DNA from: an uncultured Mycoplasmatota bacterium | GTDB taxonomy: Bacteria > Bacillota_I > Bacilli_A > RF39 > UBA660 | Direction of reading: 5' to 3' | Length of the DNA: 14,751 nt | Assembly (NCBI GenBank): GCA_948470005.1 | Contig: CAOKNI010000026.1 | Location: 1 to 14,751 of the forward strand | Shown: in pieces, positions 7,413-14,751 of the stretch | How the letters are laid out: each line of letters opens with the position of its first letter | Position numbering within the stretch: position 1 is the stretch's first letter | The notes under the pieces: model-generated | Database searches by the model: none | What the model saw: only the letters and a program-made list of their open reading frames with translations | What the model was told of the DNA's origin: nothing | Made by a program: the position numbers and the translations under genes

Positions 7413-7483
7413 GCAAAAAATCACTCCAGGTATACAAAAATAGATATTCTCGACATGCCTCGGCAAAATTTCAGATAATGTGC

Positions 7484-7511
7484 AAAAAGAGACAGAAATC
7501 AATTCTATCTC
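7484..7511 (-). terminator. Terminator downstream of the exported-protein gene
   Basis: GAGATAGAA (7503-7511) pairs over nine bases (one G-U) with TTCTGTCTC (7489-7497) around the loop TTGAT, followed by five U. It lies about 75 nt past the stop at 7584 and insulates the toxin unit from that gene. Confidence 0.78.
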
Positions 7512-7583
7512 AAGCTATATAATGAGCTACGGAAGAATAGCTCCTTGACTACGTATGAAAGATAAGCTATGTGAGCAAGTGTA

Positions 7584-8999
7584 TTATTCTGCTCCAACAA
7601 CTACGTACGGGTCGTCGCCTGTTCCGCTTCCTGTAAGTGAGACGTCTGCTCGTAAATTTATGACAGGGCGGATGCCATATTTATTAGAAACTACAAGGTC
7701 ATAATCACTGTTTGCGTTGAATGTGCCGCCGCTATAAGATACAGCATATACAAAAGCTTTTTTTAGCCAACAATAATTTGGAGACATTGTCCAATATGAC
7801 TGTCCATTGTATAAATAATATTTTGAATTAGCTACATTATTTAATCCACCAGCCATCGAAACTTCGTCAGTTGTTATTAATCCTATTGGATACGTTAATG
7901 CTTTATTTCCTTTATTAGAATTTTTTACAGTATATAAATCATTGTCTTGCTGGCATTCTAAAGTAGGTTTACGTTCAAAATGCGCTCTATATTTAGGTCC
8001 GTAATAGGATGCCTCTTGGCTAAATCCGCCAATACCATTTGGAGTATTCGAGCCATAGTTACCTACTGTTCTATCTCCACAAAAACCGGCATTTTTATCT
8101 ATTTTATCTTCATAACTAACTAGATTGGCTTCATACCATTTCTCAAGTTGTATTAAAGCATTTGATTTATTTGTGTTTGCATGAGTAGTTGCATATGTAC
8201 TTTGTCCAGTTGCTCCATACATGAACCCTACATATGCATTATCATCATATTTACATTCACTACTAAAACATTGGTTTTCTGCTATAATACTATCGTTTGT
8301 ATTTGTTCCGTTCGCATGATATTCTTTTCCATCATATATAATGCGTATTGTTCCATCACCATTGATGCGGATTATTCTCCACCACTTATTAGCAAATTTA
8401 ATATAATTGGTTGTTGCTGCACCACGATAATAATAACTATCGCCTTCATTATCATTTGATTTAAATATTACTTCATTTGTAGTCGCATTTTTGCTGAAGT
8501 CAGGAACTCTTTCATAAAACCATTTTGACAAAGTTTTATTTGTAACCTCTAATATTTTATTTTCAGCACTATTCTCATCTATATTAACCGAATTTAATAT
8601 ATCAAAATATAAATAACATTTATCTTGTCTACTTAGATTGCTTATCGTATGATTTCCATTAATAGTCTTTAATATTGCTTTAGTATCTTTATTCTTATTA
8701 TCTAAAGTACAATAACTTTTTGCTTCATTAATTTTGTACCCATTAGATGGCATTGTATTTATTTCATTATAACAATTATCTTCAGTACATGTACTCCCAT
8801 CTTTTTGTTGATACATTGCCATTACCTTAAAATCATATGCTTTATAATTAATTGTTCCATTTGCTAGTGGTATACTCTGTGTTAATTTATACTTTGCAAA
8901 GCTTCCGGCAAATATTAATACTGATACTATGGATATAATTGCAATAACTCCTATTGCTATTTTTTTCTTATTATCTTTCTTTAATGTCTCGAACTTCAT
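7584..8999 (-). CDS. Membrane-anchored exported protein, DUF6273-like C-terminal region
   Basis: Two ATGs lie near the start. GGAGG is one base from the first (9003-9005) but seven from the second (8997-8999), so I use the second (471 residues). Basic residues 2-13 (KFETLKKDNKKK) precede one membrane helix (about 14-33). There is no clear signal-peptidase site, so it is probably anchored with the rest outside. Several Cys pairs suggest disulfides (TCTEDNC, CFSSEC, ECQQ). The core has KWWRIIRINGDGTIRIIYDG (about 205-224), WTMSPNYC (about 403-410) and a terminal NKYGIRPVINLRADVSLTGS. These are hallmarks of repetitive exported proteins common in gut Bacillota and resemble DUF6273-type domains. 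The last ~150 bases are much more GC-rich than the body. It has its own promoter and terminator. The function is unknown; an adhesin or surface role is a guess. Confidence 0.82.
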   Translation of the reverse strand: MKFETLKKDNKKKIAIGVIAIISIVSVLIFAGSFAKYKLTQSIPLANGTINYKAYDFKVMAMYQQKDGSTCTEDNCYNEINTMPSNGYKINEAKSYCTLDNKNKDTKAILKTINGNHTISNLSRQDKCYLYFDILNSVNIDENSAENKILEVTNKTLSKWFYERVPDFSKNATTNEVIFKSNDNEGDSYYYRGAATTNYIKFANKWWRIIRINGDGTIRIIYDGKEYHANGTNTNDSIIAENQCFSSECKYDDNAYVGFMYGATGQSTYATTHANTNKSNALIQLEKWYEANLVSYEDKIDKNAGFCGDRTVGNYGSNTPNGIGGFSQEASYYGPKYRAHFERKPTLECQQDNDLYTVKNSNKGNKALTYPIGLITTDEVSMAGGLNNVANSKYYLYNGQSYWTMSPNYCWLKKAFVYAVSYSGGTFNANSDYDLVVSNKYGIRPVINLRADVSLTGSGTGDDPYVVVGAE

Positions 9000-9010
9000 A
9001 TACATACCTC

Positions 9011-9055
9011 CAATATATGCTAGCCAATTATATTAGAATTTTCTAGCTTATATTG
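9011..9055. repeat. Inverted repeat at the transcription start of the exported-protein gene
   Basis: CAATATATGCTAG (9011-9023) and CTAGCTTATATTG (9043-9055) are 13-base arms matching at 12 positions with one central T/T mismatch, separated by 19 bp. The right arm overlaps the predicted start site (~9051) and the left arm ends next to the GGAGG ribosome binding site. It could be a leader hairpin or a two-site operator for the divergent HTH regulator. Confidence 0.65.
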
Positions 9056-9057
9056 AA

Positions 9058-9086
9058 ATTATAATATCGTATATCTCAAAAGTCAA
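9058..9086 (-). promoter_or_regulatory. Strong sigma-A type promoter of the exported-protein gene
   Basis: The -35 TTGACT (9081-9086) and -10 TATAAT (9058-9063) are separated by 17 nt, close to consensus. Predicted start near 9051 gives a ~50-nt leader that includes most of the 9011-9055 inverted repeat. Confidence 0.85.
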
Positions 9087-9161
9087 GAAAAAGTTCGGCA
9101 TTTAGAGCATATTATTTTATTAAAAATACATTAATGAGAAAATCATATTAGGTGAAATAAA

Positions 9162-9611
9162 ATGAATTATGGCATATATCTTAAGGAAGTTAGGCAAGAA
9201 CATAATATATCTCAAGATAAAATCGCATCAATATTAGGAATAAATAGAACCACTTATGGGCATTATGAAACTCAATATCAAATTATACCTCTAAAACATT
9301 TAGTAAGTTTTTGTAATTATTTTAGTGTATCGCTTGATTATATTTTTAATTTTACTAATTTAAAACAATATAAAAAGTCCAAAGATAGTTTAAACAAAAC
9401 TATAATCGGACAAAGATTAAAAGAATTTCGAAAAGCTAACAAAATAACACAGATTAAACTTGCTCTTGAACTTAATACTACTAAGACTGTAATATCAGGC
9501 TATGAAAGTGGCAGATATTTAATTGCTACTCCTTTTTTATATACCATATGTAAAAAATATCATGTATCCGCGGACTATCTTCTTGGTAAAATTGATTATA
9601 TTCCAAATTAG
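9162..9611 (+). CDS. Transcriptional regulator with two tandem HTH_XRE domains
   Basis: 149 residues made almost entirely of two Cro/CI-type helix-turn-helix domains. The first is about residues 5-61 (SQDKIASILGINRTTYGHYE at 17-36) and the second about 81-143 (TQIKLALELNTTKTVISGYE at 96-115). Each ends in the typical SLDYIF or SADYLLG helix. There is no ligand-binding, peptidase or toxin domain. The start ATG 9162-9164 has AGGTGA six bases upstream. It is transcribed away from the exported-protein gene, with 162 bp between the two start codons containing the 9011-9055 inverted repeat, so it is a natural candidate to regulate that promoter, and possibly itself. Its stop lies 3 nt from the end of the convergent ABC gene. 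Two DNA-binding domains in one chain could occupy the two arms as a monomer or dimer; that is inference. Confidence 0.88.
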   Translation: MNYGIYLKEVRQEHNISQDKIASILGINRTTYGHYETQYQIIPLKHLVSFCNYFSVSLDYIFNFTNLKQYKKSKDSLNKTIIGQRLKEFRKANKITQIKLALELNTTKTVISGYESGRYLIATPFLYTICKKYHVSADYLLGKIDYIPN

Positions 9612-9614
9612 TAT

Positions 9615-11372
9615 CTATATTGACTGACTTTGATAAAGCTCATAATATTCGCCTTTTTTCTTTATTAACTCTGTGTGAGTACCTTCTTCATAATTAATGT
9701 GGTCTTTAATTAAAATTATTTTATCACAGTTTTTGATTGTGGAAATACGGTGTGCTACCATAATGGTAGTACGACCTTTAGTGATAATATCCATTGCTTT
9801 GGTTATTTTTTGTTCTGTTTTTAAATCGATGTTACTTGTTGCTTCATCCAAAATTAAAATTTTTGGATTTTGCACCATTATTCTTGCCATACAAAGTAGC
9901 TGTTTTTCCCCACTCGATAAATTAGAACCATTGTTTAAAAGAATTGTATCATATCCCTTTTCAAGAGCCATAATCATATCATGAATACTAAGCATTTTAC
10001 AAACTTTAGTGACTTCTTTTAAATCTACTTTTTTATTTAAAACAATATTATCATATACACTTCTCGCAAATAAAAAATTATCTTGAAGCATTAAACTTAC
10101 ATTTCCTCTTAAAGAATCTAATTTTATATCTTTAATATTTATGCCATCTATTAATATTTCGCCCGCATTAATATCATAAAATCTGGAAATAAGGCTTAAA
10201 ATAGTAGATTTACCACATCCTGTTTCCCCAACTAAGCCGACTTTTTCACCAGCTTTAATTTTAATATTAACGTTTTCTAAAACTGGTTTTTCTAGATTGT
10301 AACTAAACTTTACATTTTTTAGCTCGACATCTCCTTTTATTTTAATACTCTTAGCAGACTTACTATTTTGAATTAAAAGAGGTTCGTCTAAAAGATCAAA
10401 TATTCTTTCTAAATAAGTACTCGCATCCATTAAGTCATTATAACTACTAGTTAAATACTCAATAGGTTCCCAAAATCGCGAAGAATAAGAATCGATTGCT
10501 AGTATTACGCCAATGCTAATGCTTGGATACATAAATCTTAAACCTAAATAGTAAATAATGGCAATGCTTATATAATTTAAAACTCCTGTTAAAGACCAAT
10601 TTAAATTACCAATAAGCATTGTTTTTTTAACCGCTTTTATTCTCTCTCGTTCTAAATCATGTAAAATACTTTCATTTTTCTTTTCCCGATTAAATGATTG
10701 AGTAATTCTAATACCATTAATACTTTCAGAAATATAAGCATTAATATTAGAGTTTTTATTATTTAAGTGATGCTGCAACTTCCGACGGATTGGTGATAAA
10801 AATATAAAGAATATAGTTAGAATAAAAGCTAAAACTATACTTATTAAAGACAATTTAACATTAGTCGTAAGCATAAATATCATGACAAATATTAAATTAA
10901 TAATATCTAATATGACTTCTAAGAAGACATAACAAATAATTATGGATGCCTCATCAGGATAAGTCGCAACTATTGTATAAATCTTGCCATGACTTTTAGT
11001 ATCATAAAAAGAGTTAGGTAAATATTGGAGTTTTCTAAATAAAGCTATTTTTAAGTCACTTGTTACTTTATTTAAAATAATACTTATTTTATCTCTTCTG
11101 ACTCTCGTTAAAGAAAGTGAGGCGATAATTAGAGTTAACATTAAAGCTGTAAGTAAAACTATTCCTAAAAAGAACTTATTCACAAAATAAACATCAATAG
11201 CATAAGTAATGATTTTAGGAATAAAAAGAAGTAAAATATTAGCTACGATGCCAATTATAATGGCAATGGTTAAATCTTTTTTATATGGTTTAAAAAACTC
11301 TAACATTCTATATAAGTTTTTCCAAGAAAATTTCGTTTTTTCTTCATCTTCTTTATAATTATTTACAGACAC
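9615..11372 (-). CDS. ABC exporter half-transporter, canonical ATP site subunit
   Basis: 585 residues, the usual length for a fused membrane-plus-ATPase half of an ABC multidrug-type exporter. Several membrane helices lie in residues ~32-290. The nucleotide-binding domain has Walker A GETGCGKST (382-390), Q-loop Gln430, signature LSSGEKQ (485-491), Walker B ILILDE (505-510, catalytic Glu510) and H-loop His541. Its Walker side is intact, but its signature is altered (LSSGE rather than LSGGQ). In a heterodimer the degenerate site would therefore use this signature with the partner's Walker motifs. The start is GTG 11370-11372, directly after the partner's stop TAA with no spacer; its ribosome binding site AAGGAGG lies in the partner's last codons, implying coupled translation. 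Substrate unknown; drug, peptide or lipid export are the family options. Confidence 0.93.
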   Translation of the reverse strand: MSVNNYKEDEEKTKFSWKNLYRMLEFFKPYKKDLTIAIIIGIVANILLLFIPKIITYAIDVYFVNKFFLGIVLLTALMLTLIIASLSLTRVRRDKISIILNKVTSDLKIALFRKLQYLPNSFYDTKSHGKIYTIVATYPDEASIIICYVFLEVILDIINLIFVMIFMLTTNVKLSLISIVLAFILTIFFIFLSPIRRKLQHHLNNKNSNINAYISESINGIRITQSFNREKKNESILHDLERERIKAVKKTMLIGNLNWSLTGVLNYISIAIIYYLGLRFMYPSISIGVILAIDSYSSRFWEPIEYLTSSYNDLMDASTYLERIFDLLDEPLLIQNSKSAKSIKIKGDVELKNVKFSYNLEKPVLENVNIKIKAGEKVGLVGETGCGKSTILSLISRFYDINAGEILIDGINIKDIKLDSLRGNVSLMLQDNFLFARSVYDNIVLNKKVDLKEVTKVCKMLSIHDMIMALEKGYDTILLNNGSNLSSGEKQLLCMARIMVQNPKILILDEATSNIDLKTEQKITKAMDIITKGRTTIMVAHRISTIKNCDKIILIKDHINYEEGTHTELIKKKGEYYELYQSQSI

Positions 11373-13079
11373 TTAAATTCCTCCTTTTTGAATATTATAT
11401 AATTCATAATAGTAACCTTTATTTTTTAATAATTCATTATGGGTACCACTCTCAATTATTTTACCGCTATCTAAAACATATATTTTATCAGCATTCATAA
11501 CTGATACTATTTTACTAGCAATAATTATTTTCGTCGATTTATATTCGAGAGTTTTAATACTTTCGTTTATTTTCTCTTCAGTTTCAATATCAAGAGCACT
11601 CGTAATATCATCAAGTAGTAAAATATCTGGCTTTACCGCCAGAGCCCTAGCTAAAGATAATCTTTGTTTTTCACCACCAGATAAACCTACTCCTTTCTCA
11701 CCGATAACAGTGTCAATTTTAAGAGGCAATTTATCTATATAATCACAACAAGCTATTTTAGCATATTTAGACGCAGACTTTTTAGTAGTGTTTATTGCTC
11801 CATATCTAATATTATTATAAATAGTATCACTAAATAAAAAGGGATTTTGGGTAACATATCCAACTTTTTCTCTAATATCCTTAATATTGTAATTTAAATA
11901 ATTTTCACCATTAATTAATACTGTACCAGCCTCAGGCGTAATAAATCCTAATAAAAGATTAACTATGGAAGATTTACCACTTCCAGTTTTACCAATAAAA
12001 GCAATAGTTTCATAAGGCTTAATTGTTAAATTTATATTTTCTAATACAACTTTATTATCATAGACGATGCGCACATTTTGGAATTCAATATTAGCAAGTA
12101 AACTTTTTAAAGGCTTAGCCCCTGGTAGTACTATTTTAGGCTTAGCATTTAATAAATCATAAATCCTTTTTTTAGATATATTATATCTTTCAATACTACT
12201 TAAAATCCCACTCAAACGAAAAAAAGGTGCACTCAAATTATAAAGTGAGGCATTAAAAATAATTAATTCGCCCATGGTTATTTTGTTATTAATGAATAAA
12301 AAACCACCAATTATGAGAAAAATTACATTCATTAAATAGCCAAAAATATCTACTGTTTCATAAAACTTGTTTTCAATTAAGCTAGTTTCAATGTATTTAT
12401 TAATGCTTTTAGCATTTATTTTTTGCATTCTCTTAATTTCATCACGCTCTAGAGCAAATGTTTTTACCACTTTATTTCCATCAATATTATCACTAATAAA
12501 ATCACTTGATATAGTATCAAGATTACGGGCACACTCATATTCTGGCTTAATTACCTTTAAAAACTTAAGTGATGTAATACCAACTAAAAGACCAGGTGTA
12601 AGTAAAATAAAAGTAAATGGGGCATTAATTGTTAATAAGTATATAAAAGAACAAATAAAAGTAATACATATCGCTCCAATAGTTTTGATATTATAAGCAA
12701 TATGTTTTCTAATATGATTTAAATCAGAGGTAAAATTAGTCATTAATTCCCCTTTATTATTATGTTCATAGTAATAATAATCTAATTTATTAATGTTAGC
12801 ATAACATTTTTCTTTTATCTCACTTATTATTTTATGACTTACGGAATCTAATTTATAAACTGAATAATAAGCGCCTAAATATTTTAAAATGACAAATATA
12901 ATAATACCAATAGTTATAAATAATAAGTAATCATAATTATTATTTTTTGTAACCATATCTACTAAGTAACCGATAATTATAGGTATTATAAAACCAATAC
13001 TATCAAAAAAGATTAAAAAGATATTTGATAATATATAAGGTATTTTATACTTTTTATTTATATTTATTATCCATTTCAT
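11373..13079 (-). CDS. ABC exporter half-transporter, degenerate ATP site subunit
   Basis: 568 residues, first gene of the exporter pair. Membrane helices lie in residues ~13-290. The nucleotide-binding domain has Walker A GKTGSGKSS (363-371), Gln411, canonical-type signature LSGGEKQR (466-473) and Walker B ILLLDD (486-491). At the catalytic Glu position it has Asp491, and the H-loop His is replaced by Ser522 (IIASKIVS). Asp for Glu plus loss of His marks the degenerate site of heterodimeric exporters such as BmrC/BmrD, LmrCD and TM287/288. The start ATG 13077-13079 has GGTG seven bases upstream and a promoter at 13097-13126. It probably assembles one-to-one with the downstream product in the cell membrane. 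Confidence 0.93.
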   Translation of the reverse strand: MKWIININKKYKIPYILSNIFLIFFDSIGFIIPIIIGYLVDMVTKNNNYDYLLFITIGIIIFVILKYLGAYYSVYKLDSVSHKIISEIKEKCYANINKLDYYYYEHNNKGELMTNFTSDLNHIRKHIAYNIKTIGAICITFICSFIYLLTINAPFTFILLTPGLLVGITSLKFLKVIKPEYECARNLDTISSDFISDNIDGNKVVKTFALERDEIKRMQKINAKSINKYIETSLIENKFYETVDIFGYLMNVIFLIIGGFLFINNKITMGELIIFNASLYNLSAPFFRLSGILSSIERYNISKKRIYDLLNAKPKIVLPGAKPLKSLLANIEFQNVRIVYDNKVVLENINLTIKPYETIAFIGKTGSGKSSIVNLLLGFITPEAGTVLINGENYLNYNIKDIREKVGYVTQNPFLFSDTIYNNIRYGAINTTKKSASKYAKIACCDYIDKLPLKIDTVIGEKGVGLSGGEKQRLSLARALAVKPDILLLDDITSALDIETEEKINESIKTLEYKSTKIIIASKIVSVMNADKIYVLDSGKIIESGTHNELLKNKGYYYELYNIQKGGI

Positions 13080-13096
13080 ATTTTAACACCATATCT

Positions 13097-13126
13097 ATTA
13101 TATAATAAAGCAAATACTTTTAGCAA
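13097..13126 (-). promoter_or_regulatory. Promoter of the ABC exporter pair
   Basis: The -35 TTGCTA (13121-13126) and -10 TATAAT (13097-13102) are 18 nt apart, with start near 13090 and a very short leader of about 10 nt. Confidence 0.65.
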
Positions 13127-13163
13127 GGAAAAAGTAGTCTTACTATCATTCGCTACTTATGGT

Positions 13164-13231
13164 AAATATCTAAGATATTTTATTTGATTTCGAGAGTATT
13201 TTATCTAAGTTGCTAAAAAGTAAATATTCTC
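13164..13231. repeat. Palindromes between the divergent ABC exporter and spoIVA genes
   Basis: AAATATCT (13164-13171) and AGATATTT (13173-13180) form a perfect palindrome around one base. GAGAGTATTT (13192-13201) pairs with AAATATTCTC (13222-13231) with one G-U. Neither has a T run, so they are not terminators. They lie upstream of the ABC promoter and could be operators; AT-rich sequence makes chance occurrence possible. Confidence 0.35.
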
Positions 13232-13284
13232 ACTTACGGATGGTGCGAGTATAAAAGATTTTTATTTTTTTATTTTAAAAGTAG

Positions 13285-13313
13285 TTATATTTTTAAGACC
13301 ATATTCATAGCTT
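13285..13313 (+). promoter_or_regulatory. Candidate sigma-E promoter of spoIVA
   Basis: TTATATT (13285-13291) resembles the sigma-E -35 (KMATATT). After a 14-nt spacer, CATAGCTT (13306-13313) resembles the -10 (CATACAnT), with start near 13320. spoIVA is a sigma-E gene in Bacillus subtilis, which supports the reading; the match is partial. Confidence 0.5.
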
Positions 13314-13343
13314 TAATTAGAAACAAGAAAGATGGTGGAATTT

Positions 13344-14751
13344 TTGGAAAAGAAAGAGTTACTCGAATCAATTTCAAAACGTGGGAATGGAAGTATATAC
13401 TTAGGTGTTGTGGGAGCAGTTAGAACTGGGAAATCTACTTTTATTAAAAGATTTATTGAAAATTTGGTAGTTCCAAATATTAAGGATGAGTATGAAAAGA
13501 AACATTGCTTAGATGAAATACCACAAAGTTCTAGTGGTAAAGCAATTATGACAACGGAGCCAAAATTTGTTCCTTCTAATGGGGCAGAAATTACAGTGGA
13601 TGAATTTAAAACTAATATTAAATTAGTTGATTGCGTAGGTTTTGTAATACCCGGGGCTAGTGGCTATGAAGATGAGTCTGGAAATCCAAGAATGGTTAAA
13701 ACTCCTTGGTTTGAAGACGCTATACCTTTTATTGAAGCGGCCGAAATTGGTACTGAAAAAGTAATACGTGACCATGCAACAATTGGTATTGTTGTAACTA
13801 GTGATGGCTCATTTGGAGAAATACCTCGTAATAATTATATTGAAGCGGAAACTAAAGTTATTGAAGAATTAAAAAGTATTGGTAAACCTTTTATTGTTAT
13901 TTTAAATAGTTTGCATCCAACTAATACAGAAACTGTAAGAATAGCAAAAGAAATGGAAGATAATTACAATGTACCAGTAATGCCTATTAGCGCCGAGGTT
14001 ATGAATGAAAAAGAAATAACTGAAATTCTAAAAAAAGCTTTATATGAATTTCCAGTACTAGATATTAAAGTAAATATTCCAGAATGGATTGACGCTCTAC
14101 CTAAAAATCACGAAATTAAAGAACACTTTTTAGGCAAAATTAAAGAAAGTGTCATAAGTGTTGAGAAGATTAAAGATATTGATTTTATATTAGAGCATTT
14201 TCAAGATAGCGAATATATTCATAAATCATATATAAGTGAACTTGATGCAGCTAGTGGAACTGTTACAATTAATTTGGAAGCTAAATCAGAACTTTATAAC
14301 GAAGTATTAAAAAGTATTATGGGTGAATCAGCAACATCAAAAGCAGGACTTATTAAAATATTTGCAACTTATAAAGAATCTAAAGAAGAAATGGACTCAA
14401 TTAAAAGTGCTTTAAAAGTTGCTAAAAATAGTGGCTATGGCATCGTTTACCCAACAATTAAAGATATGAAACTTGAAACTCCAGAAATCGTAAAACAAGG
14501 TTCAAGATATGGTGTTAAATTAAAAGCAACAGCTTCTAGTGTCCATTTAATGAAAGTGGAAGTTCAATCTACCTTTGAGCCAATTATTGGCAGTGAGCAA
14601 CAAAGTAAAGAACTTATTAATTATCTCATGAAAGATTACGAAAAAGACCCTAATTCAATTTGGCAAAGTGAAATATTTGGTCGTAGCTTAGAAGCAATAG
14701 TTCAAGAAGGTATTCAAGCAAAACTTTCAATGATGCCAGATGCTACAAGAT
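13344..14751 (+). CDS. spoIVA: Stage IV sporulation protein A (partial, runs off the window)
   Basis: ATPase that polymerises on the forespore surface as the base of the spore coat. I chose TTG 13344-13346, with GGTGG five bases upstream. It gives MEKKELLESISKRGNGSIYL, and Walker A GAVRTGKST then has Lys at residue 30, as in B. subtilis. An in-frame ATG at 13332-13334 lacks a ribosome binding site. Further conserved blocks are IMTTEPKFVP (residues 68-77), KLVDCVG (93-99), EAAEIGTEKVI and IGKPFIVILNS. A middle and C-terminal region follows, with TPEIVKQGSRYGVKLKA, FEPIIGSEQQSKELINYLM and IFGRSLEAIVQEGIQAKLS. About 469 of the usual ~490 residues are in the window; the last ~20 are missing. It is strong evidence for a spore-forming host. 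Confidence 0.98.
   Translation, partial: MEKKELLESISKRGNGSIYLGVVGAVRTGKSTFIKRFIENLVVPNIKDEYEKKHCLDEIPQSSSGKAIMTTEPKFVPSNGAEITVDEFKTNIKLVDCVGFVIPGASGYEDESGNPRMVKTPWFEDAIPFIEAAEIGTEKVIRDHATIGIVVTSDGSFGEIPRNNYIEAETKVIEELKSIGKPFIVILNSLHPTNTETVRIAKEMEDNYNVPVMPISAEVMNEKEITEILKKALYEFPVLDIKVNIPEWIDALPKNHEIKEHFLGKIKESVISVEKIKDIDFILEHFQDSEYIHKSYISELDAASGTVTINLEAKSELYNEVLKSIMGESATSKAGLIKIFATYKESKEEMDSIKSALKVAKNSGYGIVYPTIKDMKLETPEIVKQGSRYGVKLKATASSVHLMKVEVQSTFEPIIGSEQQSKELINYLMKDYEKDPNSIWQSEIFGRSLEAIVQEGIQAKLSMMPDATR

Noticed and set aside
7323..7502. Upstream open extension that would make the small peptide an 83-residue protein
   Set aside because: It begins inside a terminator hairpin and crosses the predicted toxin promoter, has no good ribosome binding site, and its composition looks like non-coding sequence. 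The strong GGAGGTGG lies just before the short start.
7584..8999. Diversity-generating retroelement target
   Set aside because: The C-terminal pattern is faintly reminiscent, but no reverse transcriptase, template repeat or accessory gene is in the window.
12367..12696. Plus-strand open frame inside the first ABC gene
   Set aside because: It is the reverse strand of a gene with clear motifs, has no ribosome binding site, and its protein has no recognisable features. Similar reverse-strand frames inside valS and other genes were dropped for the same reason.
13192..13231. Stem GAGAGTATTT/AAATATTCTC as a terminator
   Set aside because: No T run follows on either strand and no gene ends nearby; kept only as a possible operator or chance AT-rich repeat.

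Overview
The window looks like chromosome from a very AT-rich, spore-forming Bacillota, most like the gut Bacilli/RF39-type lineages. The evidence is a partial spoIVA at the right edge, valS behind a T-box leader, a yceD(DUF177)-rpmF pair, strong GGAGG-type ribosome binding sites, frequent TTG and GTG starts, and TGA used as stop. The lineage is an inference; the spore gene and Gram-positive expression signals are direct observations.

Layout. Positions 1-3979 are a minus-strand unit: a T-box leader, valS, a DUF1653 gene with a one-base frameshift, an unrecognised 245-residue protein, and a broken cupin gene at the left edge. Positions 4018-6288 hold a large membrane-anchored protein with a WG-repeat-like, internally duplicated extracellular part. 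Positions 6319-7045 are the housekeeping pair yceD-rpmF with its own promoter and terminator.

Positions 7040-9611 look like an accessory insert between housekeeping blocks. At 7118-7412 there is what I read as a type I toxin-antitoxin locus. A minus-strand mRNA encodes a 23-residue hydrophobic peptide behind a near-perfect Shine-Dalgarno. A convergent ~70-nt plus-strand RNA has its own promoter and a strong terminator, and short repeats let the two RNAs pair. The geometry resembles the par/Fst locus, but the peptide does not look like Fst. Next is an anchored, cysteine-containing exported protein (7584-8999) whose 3' end is far more GC-rich than its body. A 13-bp inverted repeat lies at its transcription start, and a divergent gene encodes a regulator with two HTH_XRE domains.

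Positions 9615-13126 encode a two-gene heterodimeric ABC exporter with one canonical and one degenerate ATP site; the genes abut with no spacer. Positions 13285-14751 carry a likely sigma-E promoter and spoIVA, which runs off the window. No tRNA, rRNA, CRISPR array, transposase or integrase was seen.
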